NCBI GenBank assembly: GCA_001023575.1
Contig: CP011489.1
Coordinates: forward strand, 1,177,001-1,241,000
Reading direction: 5' to 3'
DNA from: Actinobacteria bacterium IMCC26256
GTDB lineage: Bacteria; Actinomycetota; Acidimicrobiia; IMCC26256
Length of the DNA: 64,000 nt
Of this stretch, positions 34,343-43,252 are shown in pieces. The notes below the pieces were generated by a model. The model was not told the DNA's origin and did no database searches. It worked only from the letters and a program-made list of their open reading frames with translations. Numbering within the stretch: the first letter of the stretch is position 1; each line of letters begins with the position of its first letter. Made by a program: the position numbers and the translations under genes.

Positions 34343-35782
34343 TCATGGATTCCCCGGTAATGGCAGGTCAGTGATTGAGATCGGAGCATCTGGAAAGCGC
34401 GAAATCGCTTTTGCAATCGCCTCACGCTTCGCATAAGCCTGTTGCTCGGAGAATGAACCATTAAGGATCAGTGCGAAGAGAAGAGGTCTTCGCACATCGA
34501 GATGGCCAGCTAGCGCTGAGACTCCGTTAAGCGTCCCGGTCTTGGCAGTTAGGTGGCCAACAAGTTCTGTGCCGGCGAGGCGTGGAGCAAGGGTTCCTCT
34601 CACGCCAGCTATCGCAAGGCCGCTTTTGATTACCTGAGTCTTGGGCCTCTCGCCTAGGTGGAGGACATCCGTGAGCGTTCTGCAACTAACAGCGTCTTGC
34701 CTAGCTAAGCCCGAGCCATCAAGCATCACCAGTCCATCGATGGATACACCTCTTTGAACTAAACGCCTCTTAATTCGCTCGACTCCATCGGCGGTACTCC
34801 CGGTGTTTCGAGCATCTGCAGAGACGGCCTTAACTAACATCTCAGCGCCATGGTTGTTACTCGCAGAGAGGATGCTCGCCACGATCTCGTCCAATCTCGG
34901 AGACTTGATCTCAGCGACTGTTGTATCGCCCTCGGATGCCCGTCCGGTTGAGACTCCCCCAACCTTTACGCCCCGATCACGTAAGAGTTTTGCGAAGGAT
35001 GCTCCAGCTGCAAGCGCAGGGTCCTCCCCAGAGGCAGTGCGCGCACTTGGATTACTCCAACCTGAGTCAACGGAGAGAGCACCTATCGGGCCGATCTCGC
35101 CGTCAGTTCGGTACGAGATTGGCCATGCGGGGTTGTACCGGCGTTCATCGAATATATGGTCGTCTACCACGATGCCCTTGGGCAACGAACGTACCCCAGC
35201 GGCGACAACGCGATCAGCAAGAACCGCTAGTTGTGTAATTGCTGAGCCGCTCCGCTCGGGGTCGCGTTCAATGGCGGAAATCCCTTGGGGGGTCGATAAC
35301 ACCGGATCCCCTGACCCTACGAGCGTGAGCGAATCGGAGGAAGACCCAGAATCCCCAACCACCTTTGTTGCAAATCTGTAGCCAGGGCCGAGTAGGTCAA
35401 CTACCCCCGCAGAACTGATTAACTTCATTGCGCTAGCGGGCCTAAGAGGAGTATTCGAATTGAATTCTGCGATTGACTCTCCAGCATCATCGACAACAAA
35501 ACAGGCATCACTCCCAACCGATACTGACTCGATCTGGCCTTGAAGGCGGAGTGCGCTTGCCGTATCGATGATGGTCGCCGGCAGACGCCGAGGCGAGAAG
35601 AGGGGCGTAGTGCTTGCCGGAGAGACTGCTGAAGAACTGCTTTCTTCATGGGTCCAGAGAAGCGCAACCCCGATGAAGGTGGCACCGACAACACCCAAAG
35701 CGGTGGCAGTGATTCGTTGGCGCCTTCGATGCGTAGTAATCAAATCAAACCGTGTTGTTCTCGCCAGCGAGCATGCTGCCAA
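34343..35782 (-). CDS. dacB: D-alanyl-D-alanine carboxypeptidase/endopeptidase, PBP4 type
   Basis: This is a 479-residue S13-family enzyme that trims or cuts peptidoglycan cross-links outside the membrane. One membrane helix or signal anchor lies at about residues 27-45 (TALGVVGATFIGVALLW). SAMK (Ser-x-x-Lys nucleophile), SNN and KTG are present in order, which is the complete penicillin-binding active site. The gene overlaps the upstream synthetase gene by 43 bases if the ATG at 35782 is used; a TTG sharing bases with that gene's stop is possible. The small membrane genes follow. Confidence 0.92.
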   Translation of the reverse strand: MAACSLARTTRFDLITTHRRRQRITATALGVVGATFIGVALLWTHEESSSSAVSPASTTPLFSPRRLPATIIDTASALRLQGQIESVSVGSDACFVVDDAGESIAEFNSNTPLRPASAMKLISSAGVVDLLGPGYRFATKVVGDSGSSSDSLTLVGSGDPVLSTPQGISAIERDPERSGSAITQLAVLADRVVAAGVRSLPKGIVVDDHIFDERRYNPAWPISYRTDGEIGPIGALSVDSGWSNPSARTASGEDPALAAGASFAKLLRDRGVKVGGVSTGRASEGDTTVAEIKSPRLDEIVASILSASNNHGAEMLVKAVSADARNTGSTADGVERIKRRLVQRGVSIDGLVMLDGSGLARQDAVSCRTLTDVLHLGERPKTQVIKSGLAIAGVRGTLAPRLAGTELVGHLTAKTGTLNGVSALAGHLDVRRPLLFALILNGSFSEQQAYAKREAIAKAISRFPDAPISITDLPLPGNP

Positions 35783-37215
35783 AGATGCTCAAGAGCCGTT
35801 ACTGCTCGATTAGAGGATGCGTAGCAAAGCTTCTTTGTCTCTCGTACGGCTCGAGGTCCAGCATTATTTGGATCTGCAATTGCTAATTCGGTTGCGGTGA
35901 GTATCGGCTTGCCGAAAGTTTGAGAAATCTCTGCTGCGGCCTCGGCGAACCTTCTGTCCTGTCGTTCGTGGTAATCGACTATCCGCTCAATTCCATGGTC
36001 TGGATAGAAAGAACCGTTTCGCATCAGGCTCGCTTGGTTTGACTGAATGCCAAGCCCCAGATAAATAATGGCATCGATCGTCGGATCCTGCGCTACCAAG
36101 GACAGGATCTCGGGGATTGTGTCCCTCGTCTCCCCGCCCGCAAGATCGATCGGGTTATTGCGGCTCCAGCGCGGAGGCAGGAGTAAATCAATTGCATCGC
36201 GCAACGAGTCTGAGAGTGTCGCTAAGTCGAGTGAGGAACGGGTAATGGCATCAGCGGTTACTACACCCCAACCTCCGGCGGTCGTTATTACGCCAACTCG
36301 AGGACCCCTAGGCAGAGGCTGTGTAGCGAATGTTGCAGCGGCCTCGAAGGCCTCCTCTACGTTGGCTGCTCGAGTCGCCCCTGCCTGGCGCATGGCACCA
36401 TCAAAGATGCGATCATCTGTTGCGAGCGCACCGGTATGGGACGCAGCAGCGCGTTGACCGCCCGATGTTGCGCCGCCCTTCAGCAAAACTAAGGGCTTCT
36501 GCTCTGTAACGACCCGGATTCGTTCAGCGAAGGCCCTGCCATCCGCTATGCCCTCCACATAAGCAAGAGAGACATCGGTTTCATCGTCACTTGCATAAAA
36601 GTCAAGAAGATCGGGGACAGTCAACGCAGCTGCATTACCTGCTGAGACAGCACGACTTATGCCGACCCCGCTCTGATATGCGTAGTTGAGGAATGAAGAG
36701 ACAAAATTGCCGGATTGGCTTGCAACGCCTATGCGGCCTGCCGGCGGGTATGGAGCCACAATCTGAGCACAGAGTCTCGAGGGAGTAGATACAACTCCCT
36801 GTCCGTTCGGCCCCGCTAGAAGTATTCCAAGTTCGTCGGCGAGCGCAACAAGTCTCTGCTCCGCTACTCGGCCGTCCTCTCCAGACTCGCCGTATCCTGC
36901 CGAGGTTACAAAGGCAGCACGTATTCCGCGCCGAGAACAAGCTCTGAGTAAGTCCTCGTTGCCAGATGCGGGGGTACAGACAAATACGAGGTCTACAACA
37001 GCATCCGGTGGTAGGTCATCAATGCTTGGGACAGTCTCAATTCCAAGAATGGATCCACCATCTCTATTGGTTGCGTAGACCTCACCCGCGTAACCTTGGG
37101 AGAGAATGTTGTGCAGAGCAACAAACCCGAATTTCCCGGGGTGTGTTGAGGCTCCCGCAACTACAACACCGCGAGGATCGAAGAGCGCTTTGAATCCTTC
37201 ACGAGGCGGAGTCAC
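35740..37215 (-). CDS. ADP-forming acyl-CoA synthetase, alpha-type subunit
   Basis: This 491-residue protein resembles the alpha part of ADP-forming acetyl-CoA synthetases. These enzymes convert acyl-CoA, ADP and phosphate to acid, ATP and CoA, or the reverse. An N-terminal CoA-binding Rossmann domain (GVVVAGASTHPGKFGF) is followed by a succinyl-CoA-ligase-like domain with SQSGNF. The catalytic His-containing segment is around AASHTGALATDDRIFDGAM. The ATP-grasp half is a separate gene just upstream, with a 4-base overlap. The acyl substrate cannot be told. Confidence 0.85.
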   Translation of the reverse strand: MTPPREGFKALFDPRGVVVAGASTHPGKFGFVALHNILSQGYAGEVYATNRDGGSILGIETVPSIDDLPPDAVVDLVFVCTPASGNEDLLRACSRRGIRAAFVTSAGYGESGEDGRVAEQRLVALADELGILLAGPNGQGVVSTPSRLCAQIVAPYPPAGRIGVASQSGNFVSSFLNYAYQSGVGISRAVSAGNAAALTVPDLLDFYASDDETDVSLAYVEGIADGRAFAERIRVVTEQKPLVLLKGGATSGGQRAAASHTGALATDDRIFDGAMRQAGATRAANVEEAFEAAATFATQPLPRGPRVGVITTAGGWGVVTADAITRSSLDLATLSDSLRDAIDLLLPPRWSRNNPIDLAGGETRDTIPEILSLVAQDPTIDAIIYLGLGIQSNQASLMRNGSFYPDHGIERIVDYHERQDRRFAEAAAEISQTFGKPILTATELAIADPNNAGPRAVRETKKLCYASSNRAVTALEHLWQHARWREQHGLI

Positions 37216-37868
37216 TTGGAGACTCCACTAAGAATCTCAACGAGTGCATCTACTGCGATTGGCTCTCCATCTACGATGATGAGAGGGTTCAGGTCAACAG
37301 AGAGAACGTTTGATTCCGCTATTGCGACGTTGCTTAGTGCGTTTAACACGATCGCAACTGAGTCCTTGTTTATCGCAGGTTCCCCTCGGAATTCCTCGAA
37401 GAGGGACTGAGTCTTAAGCTCGTCGATCATCGACTCGGCGTCGCCACTCGCTAGGGGAAGAAGCCTAAAAGCGACATCCCCAATTGCTTCAGCGAGAACT
37501 CCCCCGACTCCGATCATTACTACCTTTCCAAATTGTTCATCTGTTAAGAACCCTGCGATCAACTCGCGCGCGCCGCGGAGCATTGGTGCGACGAGAACTG
37601 AGACCTCCCCATCCTCAGGCCTTGCAGCGCCGAAGAGATCGCTAACGGCGTCCCTAACCGCCTCGGGGCTCTGAAGTCCGAGCCGTACCAGGCCGCGCTC
37701 GGTTTTGTGAGCAATTCGGTCACCGTTTAACTTGGCGACACAGGGATATCCGATTTTCTCGGCCGCTTCAATCGCCTCGTCTGGAGAAGAGACAATACGC
37801 TCCTCTGCGAATGGCACTCCGTGGCGCCTGAGTAATTCTTTAGATGATGCTTCTGACAATGTCGTCAA
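37212..37868 (-). CDS. ADP-forming acyl-CoA synthetase, ATP-grasp beta subunit
   Basis: This is a 218-residue ATP-grasp protein. I choose TTG 37868, behind GGAGAGG; frames that extend to 38018 would overlap the divergent glycosyltransferase gene. LLRRHGVPFAEERI, PCVAKLNGDRIAHKTERG and the C-terminal LSVDLNPLIIVDGEPIAVDALVEI are the family landmarks. It supplies ATP binding for the alpha-type subunit that follows with a 4-base overlap. Separate alpha and beta subunits are usual in archaea, fused in many bacteria. Confidence 0.85.
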   Translation of the reverse strand: MTTLSEASSKELLRRHGVPFAEERIVSSPDEAIEAAEKIGYPCVAKLNGDRIAHKTERGLVRLGLQSPEAVRDAVSDLFGAARPEDGEVSVLVAPMLRGARELIAGFLTDEQFGKVVMIGVGGVLAEAIGDVAFRLLPLASGDAESMIDELKTQSLFEEFRGEPAINKDSVAIVLNALSNVAIAESNVLSVDLNPLIIVDGEPIAVDALVEILSGVSK

Positions 37869-37965
37869 GACGGATTCCTCTCCTCGGCCGGGTAGCCTAA
37901 CGGGCTGAGGGCGGGATCTCCGTCGGTTGTTAATTCGAACCCCTAGAGATTTAAAAGGACCGCAA

Positions 37966-38682
37966 GTGATATCGGTAGTGCTTCCAGCGTTCAACGAGTC
38001 TGGGATGCTCGACGCCACAGTCGCAGCGATTCACGAAGGATTTATCTCACGCAAGATCTCCTTTGAGATCCAGATCGTCGAGAACGGATCAACCGATGAG
38101 ACCAACCAGATTGCTGAAGAGATCTGCTCCAGACTCCCCGAGGTCTCTACTCAGTCTCTTGGATACGCGGATTACGGCGAGGCATTGCGGGCCGGTCTCA
38201 AGAGTTCCGTTGGCGAAGTGGCGATTATTTTCGATGTTGATTATTTCGACCTCGATTTCGCTGACTCGGCACTAGAGGTTCTCGATTGGAGTGCGAATCC
38301 AACTGGCCCGGTCGTCGTAGTTGGCTCCAAGCGAGCACCGGGCTCAAGCGACAATCGTTCCAGACTTCGCAGGCTTGCCACAGCCATATTCAGCGGAATA
38401 CTCAGGCGCCAGTTCGGGATTTCGCTCTCTGACACGCACGGTATGAAGGTGCTCAATCTCGCAGCGCTTCGAGGGGTCATTGATGAATGTCAGTGCGGTG
38501 CAGACTTGTTCGACACAGAGGTAATTATTCGTGCTGAGCGGGCCGGAATGATCGTCGCTGAGGTGCCTGTAAACGTTACTGAACTTCGACCTTCAAGAAC
38601 CTCAATCCTTCGACGTGTTCCGCGCACCCTCGGAGGAATTGTTCGCCTAAGGCGCGTCCTAGGCCCGGTCCCGAAAGATTAA
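37966..38682 (+). CDS. family 2 glycosyltransferase (dolichol-phosphate-mannose synthase-like)
   Basis: This is a 238-residue protein from GTG 37966, with AAAAGGA six bases before. The GT-A fold start VVLPAFNESGMLDATV and the acidic metal motif in IFDVDYFDLD are present. There are no membrane helices. It would transfer a sugar from a nucleotide donor, possibly to a lipid phosphate, since ExNGSTDET and the SDTHGMK segment recall DPM1-like enzymes. The acceptor is unknown. It lies two bases before the FIST gene. Confidence 0.82.
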   Translation: MISVVLPAFNESGMLDATVAAIHEGFISRKISFEIQIVENGSTDETNQIAEEICSRLPEVSTQSLGYADYGEALRAGLKSSVGEVAIIFDVDYFDLDFADSALEVLDWSANPTGPVVVVGSKRAPGSSDNRSRLRRLATAIFSGILRRQFGISLSDTHGMKVLNLAALRGVIDECQCGADLFDTEVIIRAERAGMIVAEVPVNVTELRPSRTSILRRVPRTLGGIVRLRRVLGPVPKD

Positions 38683-38684
38683 TA

Positions 38685-39839
38685 ATGAACCAAGAAAGAA
38701 CCTTTGCATCGAGTTGCTCCTCCCATCCTTTGGCGACCCAAGCGGTTGGTGAAGCCGTGGGAGCACTCATCGAAACTCTTAACGGAGAGCGCCCAGACTT
38801 AGTTGTCTGGTTCGCAACGGCTCACCACATCGGCGCGTTCGAGGATATCCATTCTGCTCTGCAGAGTCTCTTAAACGCGCGTGCTGTAGTCGCAGCAACA
38901 TCAGTCTCGGCTATAGGTGGAGAGACCGAGATTGAAGATGCACCAGGCTTGAGCATCTTTGCTGCGGTACTGCCTGACAACGACCTTGATGTTATGAGGC
39001 TCGAGGCAGTACAGACCCTCGATGGTCTAGAGGTAGCGGGTTGGGCTGATGCCACGGATGCTGCTCATACTCTCCTTCTACTCGCTGATCCGTTTAGTTT
39101 CCCAGTTGATTTAGCGCTGAGATCCGCCGAGGAGCGATATCCTCAGCTACTTATTGTAGGCGGCAACGCTTCAGCAGGATCTCGACCAGGTTTGAATCGC
39201 TTGGTCTTGAACAACGAGATATTCACAAGCGGAGCTGTCGGCATTGCTATCTCAGGGGGCGAGTCGATAAGAACTGTTGTCTCTCAAGGATGTCGCCCAC
39301 TTGGGGTTCCTTTTACTGTTACTGCTTCAGAGGGCCAATTCATTGAGTCACTGGGCGGCAAGACTGCATTGGATCGTCTGCGCGATGTCGCCTCGGAGGC
39401 CGAGGAGACCGATCGTGAGTTACTTAGAGGTGGAGTTCATCTCGGAGTGGCAGTCAATGAGAGCGATGACATTCTAGGCAGAGGCGACTTCTTGATTCGC
39501 TCTGTTATCGGCGGCGACAGAGTCACCGGAGCAATTGCGATAGGAGCACACGTTGAGGTGGGCACAACTGCTCAGTTCCAGGTTCGTGATGCCGCCTCGG
39601 CCTTGGAGGATTTAGGGGTGCTACTCGATGGAGAGGAGGCTGGCGGTGTGCTGATGTTTACTTGCAATGGTCGCGGGTCCCGCTTCTTCTCAAAGCCCAA
39701 CCAGGATGCAGAGGCTGTTCAGACTGCGATTGGCCCACTGCCGTTGGCAGGCATGGCCTGCGCCGGCGAGATTGGTCCGATTGCAGGGCAGAACCATCTT
39801 CATGGATTTACTGCAAGCCTTGCTCTTTTCCCAAGGTGA
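38685..39839 (+). CDS. FIST N and C domain protein
   Basis: This 384-residue soluble protein contains a FIST_N domain (about 40-225) and a FIST_C domain (about 230-370, LAFF-like C end). Family landmarks are VVAATSVSAIGGE, LIVGGNASAGSRPG, and FTCNGRGSRFF followed by GMACAGEIGPIAGQNHLHGFTASLALF. FIST domains are sensory modules thought to bind small ligands such as amino acids. Nothing here is fused to an output domain. Free-standing FIST proteins are common, but their roles are unknown. It probably shares a transcript with the glycosyltransferase. Confidence 0.85.
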   Translation: MNQERTFASSCSSHPLATQAVGEAVGALIETLNGERPDLVVWFATAHHIGAFEDIHSALQSLLNARAVVAATSVSAIGGETEIEDAPGLSIFAAVLPDNDLDVMRLEAVQTLDGLEVAGWADATDAAHTLLLLADPFSFPVDLALRSAEERYPQLLIVGGNASAGSRPGLNRLVLNNEIFTSGAVGIAISGGESIRTVVSQGCRPLGVPFTVTASEGQFIESLGGKTALDRLRDVASEAEETDRELLRGGVHLGVAVNESDDILGRGDFLIRSVIGGDRVTGAIAIGAHVEVGTTAQFQVRDAASALEDLGVLLDGEEAGGVLMFTCNGRGSRFFSKPNQDAEAVQTAIGPLPLAGMACAGEIGPIAGQNHLHGFTASLALFPR

Positions 39840-39977
39840 AATGCAAGGAACTTGCGGTAAATACTCAGGCAGAGCGGTAGGTCTGCGTAGGATCGCCCTT
39901 CAGGGCTAATGGGGCGGAACCCGAGGCTTGACCGAACTGATACAAATTCTTCACACTGGACGAGAACGGGGATTTAG

Positions 39978-42056
39978 TTGAGCGCGAGTAGCTCTGGAAC
40001 AAGCGGGTCTACACCTATGGATTCTGGCGATACCGCAGGGAAGGAATTTTCTGGGAATAGTGATTCTTGGGAGCAGCGAGGAATCGAAGTAATTCGCGGT
40101 CTCACAATGGACGCGGTGCAGGCTGCAAAGTCAGGCCACCCAGGAACGCCGATGGCCCTTGCTCCGTTGGCGCATGTTCTATACACCCGGATTCTAAATT
40201 ACGACACCGAAGACGCACTCTGGCCAGACCGCGATCGTTTCGTCCTCAGTGCAGGGCATGCGTCGATGCTTCTCTATTCGATGCTCTACCTATGCGGATT
40301 TGGTCTTGAACTTGATGACCTGCGGAACTTCCGGCAACTTGGATCGAGTGCGCCTGGGCACCCTGAGAAAGGGCATACCCCCGGAGTTGAGGTAACTACA
40401 GGTCCTTTAGGGCAGGGTTTTGCTAACGCAGTAGGGCTTGCAGTTGCTGAGGCCAATCATCGGTCGCGTTTCGGTGCCGAGCTATGCGATCACCGCATCT
40501 TCACAATCTGTGGTGACGGCGACCTTCAGGAGGGCGTAAGCCACGAGGCTGCATCGTTGGCCGGGCATCTAGGCCTTGGGCATTTGATAGCTATCTACGA
40601 CGACAACATGATCACTATCGATGGTTCGACAGATCTCTCTTTCAGCCACGAAGTTGAGAGCGCTTTTGTCGCCTACGGATGGCATGTATTAGAGGTTGGC
40701 GAGATCTCTAACGATCTAGACGCCTTAGAGACTGCTATCAATGCGGCAATTGAAGTTACAGACAAGCCTTCTCTGATCGTTCTTCGCAGTCATATTGGGT
40801 ATCCGTCCCCAAAATTTACTGACACCGCTGCTGCACATGGAAACCCGCTCGGCGAGGATGAAATTGGCGTTGTAAAGGCGATCATTGGGCTCCCTGTCGA
40901 TGAGACCTTTACCGTCCCTAGCGATGTGCTGAGCGAATATCGCATATCTGGAACGCGCGGAGAAGCGAAGCGGCTTGCTTGGATGCAACGTTTGTCTGAA
41001 CTGCGGGGGTCGGATAAGAAACTCTCAGATGAGTTTGATGCATGTATAGATCAGAGCGGTTTACCGGGTTGGGAGGAGTCGCTCCCAACATGGAGTGAAG
41101 GCTCGATCCTTGCTACTCGCGTTGCATGCGCAGCGGTATTAGATGCGCTCGTTAATGATGTTCCTGGGTTGATGGGCGGGGGCGCTGATCTCACTGGGAA
41201 TACCGGTACTGCGTTGAAGAACGCAGAGGTATTTACAGCCGAGAATCCCAGGGGGCGTCAAATCTATTTTGGGGTGCGTGAACACGGTATGGGGTCTGTA
41301 ATGAATGGCATGGCCGAGGGTGGCCTCTTACCTTTCGGTGGGACCTTCTTCGTCTTTAGTGATTACATGCGCCCCGCAGTTCGAACCGCCGCTATGCAGC
41401 GCTCAAAAGTTGCTTTTGTGTGGTCACACGACTCCATCGCAGTTGGGGAGGACGGCCCGACTCATCAACCTATCGAGCAGCTTGCTTCGCTTCGAGCTAT
41501 GCCTGGTCTGCGCCTTATTCGGCCAGCCGATGCGAATGAGGTGGCCGCAGCTTGGAGGGTCCACATCAAAGGAGAGGGCCCAACGGCGATAATCCTCTCG
41601 AGGCAGAACCTTCCAGTACTGCCAGGGACAGAGACTCTCTCTGCAGAGGGAGTAGCCAAGGGTGCTTATGTCTTGGTTAAGGAGGCATTGGACTCCTCTG
41701 ATTCGAAGCCCGACGTGATACTCATCGGTACCGGTTCCGAGGTCACTCTCTGTGTAGATGCGCAGATAAAACTCAATGACCTCGGAGTACGCGCTCGTGT
41801 TGTGTCGATGCCATCGTGGGATTTATTTGCTAATTGCTCAGACGAGGATCGCGCAGGCGTACTCATACCAGGTGTTCCTTGCCTCTCGGTTGAGGCAGCA
41901 AGCACCTTCGGGTGGGCTCGATATGCGCAGGACTCAATCGGCATCGACACCTTCGGTACCTCTGCGCCCGGCGATATAGCGATGCGACACTTTGGTTTTA
42001 CGGTAGAAGCAGTTGTAGAGCGTGCTCAAGCTTTGGTTAGCAATAAGGGGATCTAA
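39978..42056 (+). CDS. tkt: transketolase
   Basis: This 692-residue thiamin-diphosphate enzyme moves two-carbon units in the pentose phosphate pathway. GHPGTPMALAPLAHVLY and the TPP motif GDGDLQEG (then DDNMITIDG) are in place. The pyrimidine domain (MRPAVRTAAMQRSKVAFVW) and the C-terminal domain are complete. The first in-frame start is TTG 39978; ATG 40017 would remove a Ser/Gly-rich head and is equally possible. Transaldolase follows two bases after the stop, so the non-oxidative branch is one unit. Confidence 0.95.
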   Translation: MSASSSGTSGSTPMDSGDTAGKEFSGNSDSWEQRGIEVIRGLTMDAVQAAKSGHPGTPMALAPLAHVLYTRILNYDTEDALWPDRDRFVLSAGHASMLLYSMLYLCGFGLELDDLRNFRQLGSSAPGHPEKGHTPGVEVTTGPLGQGFANAVGLAVAEANHRSRFGAELCDHRIFTICGDGDLQEGVSHEAASLAGHLGLGHLIAIYDDNMITIDGSTDLSFSHEVESAFVAYGWHVLEVGEISNDLDALETAINAAIEVTDKPSLIVLRSHIGYPSPKFTDTAAAHGNPLGEDEIGVVKAIIGLPVDETFTVPSDVLSEYRISGTRGEAKRLAWMQRLSELRGSDKKLSDEFDACIDQSGLPGWEESLPTWSEGSILATRVACAAVLDALVNDVPGLMGGGADLTGNTGTALKNAEVFTAENPRGRQIYFGVREHGMGSVMNGMAEGGLLPFGGTFFVFSDYMRPAVRTAAMQRSKVAFVWSHDSIAVGEDGPTHQPIEQLASLRAMPGLRLIRPADANEVAAAWRVHIKGEGPTAIILSRQNLPVLPGTETLSAEGVAKGAYVLVKEALDSSDSKPDVILIGTGSEVTLCVDAQIKLNDLGVRARVVSMPSWDLFANCSDEDRAGVLIPGVPCLSVEAASTFGWARYAQDSIGIDTFGTSAPGDIAMRHFGFTVEAVVERAQALVSNKGI

Positions 42057-42057
42057 A

Positions 42058-43155
42058 ATGGGAAACGGAATATCTCGCCTCAACGAATTTGGGCAGAGTC
42101 CTTGGTATGACAATCTCTCTCGAAGCATGCTTCGAAGCGGCGGCCTCGATGCCTTGATGACACAGGATGGCATACGCGGAGTTACATCGAACCCAACCAT
42201 TTTTGAGAAGGCAATGGCTGCCGGTGAAGGCTATGACGAACAGTTGCTCAGACTTCATCACGCAGGTGCAAGCCCTGATGAGGCCTTCTGGGGTCTCGTC
42301 GTTCAAGACATAACAGAGGCTGCTGCGATACTCCATCCTCTATATGAATCAACCGCCGGAGCGGATGGCTTTGTCTCGGTTGAGGTATCGCCACGCATTG
42401 CAGACGATACAGACGCCACAATCACTCAGGCTAAAGATCTATTTGCACGCATTGGTGCGCCGAACGTCATGATCAAAATTCCCGCAACACTCGCTGGACT
42501 GCCTGCCATCACCGAGGTCATCGCTGCTGGTATCAACGTAAATGTGACTCTCATTTTCGATCTCGATCGTTACGACGCAGTGCTAGATGCACATCAGCAT
42601 GGGATAGAGAGACTCATCGCATCCGGGGGCAACCCATCGAAGGTTGCATCTGTGGGATCATTCTTCGTGAGCAGAGTAGATACAGAGATCGATAAGCGCC
42701 TAGCGCCGGGTGACCCTCTCAGGGGATTGCCAGCAGTTGCAAACGCTAAAGTTGCGTACGACCGTTTTATTCAGCACTCAGCAACGAGTGAGTGGAGAGA
42801 GTTCGAGGAGAAGGGAGCAAAGCCCCAGAGGCCTCTCTGGGCCAGCACCTCAACTAAGAATCCTGATTATGCGCCAACCCTCTACGTCGATGAGTTAATT
42901 GGAGCAGAGACTGTCAATACCCTCGCTCCGGCATCGATCGAGGCGCTCCGGTCGGGCATAGGTAATCAGAGAGCAGACTCCATAATTGAGGATATAGATG
43001 GAGCCTATGTAGTTTTTGAGCGCCTTGCGGCGGCCGGGGTTTCCTACTTCGACGTTACAAAAACTCTTGAGACCGAGGGCGTGGCATCCTTCATAGCTTC
43101 TTACGACGAAGTCATCCTCACCCTAGAACGCCGAATCAAAGAGCTCATTAGCTAA
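42058..43155 (+). CDS. tal: transaldolase
   Basis: This 365-residue enzyme is of the actinobacterial long type. It moves dihydroxyacetone units between sugar phosphates through a Lys Schiff base. VTSNPTIFEKAM opens the barrel, and the catalytic Lys is in NVMIKIPAT; NVTLIFDLDRY and VASFFVSRVDTEIDKR follow. The start ATG 42058 is one base after the transketolase stop. A start at 42022 in the same frame is less likely because it falls within transketolase. Confidence 0.95.
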   Translation: MGNGISRLNEFGQSPWYDNLSRSMLRSGGLDALMTQDGIRGVTSNPTIFEKAMAAGEGYDEQLLRLHHAGASPDEAFWGLVVQDITEAAAILHPLYESTAGADGFVSVEVSPRIADDTDATITQAKDLFARIGAPNVMIKIPATLAGLPAITEVIAAGINVNVTLIFDLDRYDAVLDAHQHGIERLIASGGNPSKVASVGSFFVSRVDTEIDKRLAPGDPLRGLPAVANAKVAYDRFIQHSATSEWREFEEKGAKPQRPLWASTSTKNPDYAPTLYVDELIGAETVNTLAPASIEALRSGIGNQRADSIIEDIDGAYVVFERLAAAGVSYFDVTKTLETEGVASFIASYDEVILTLERRIKELIS

Positions 43156-43240
43156 GGCTCTCCAAGGCATTAGTGCAGGAGTCAATTCATCTCATTCATA
43201 CGTCTGGAATATCGCATGCTGAATTTACGTAGTAAGCGCC

Positions 43241-43246
43241 TAGGCT
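43241..43246 (+). promoter_or_regulatory. -10 box for a probable leaderless fbiC mRNA
   Basis: TAGGCT is followed by six bases (GCTGAG) and the ATG at 43253. There is no ribosome-binding site. The same hexamer at the same distance precedes prcB. Confidence 0.45.
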
Positions 43247-43252
43247 GCTGAG

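Noticed and set aside
37921-37965. tRNA T-arm-like GGGGTTCGAA on minus
   Set aside because: No acceptor, D or anticodon arm can be built around it.
37869-38018. Longer N terminus of the ATP-grasp subunit
   Set aside because: It overlaps the divergent glycosyltransferase gene; TTG 37868 follows GGAGAGG.
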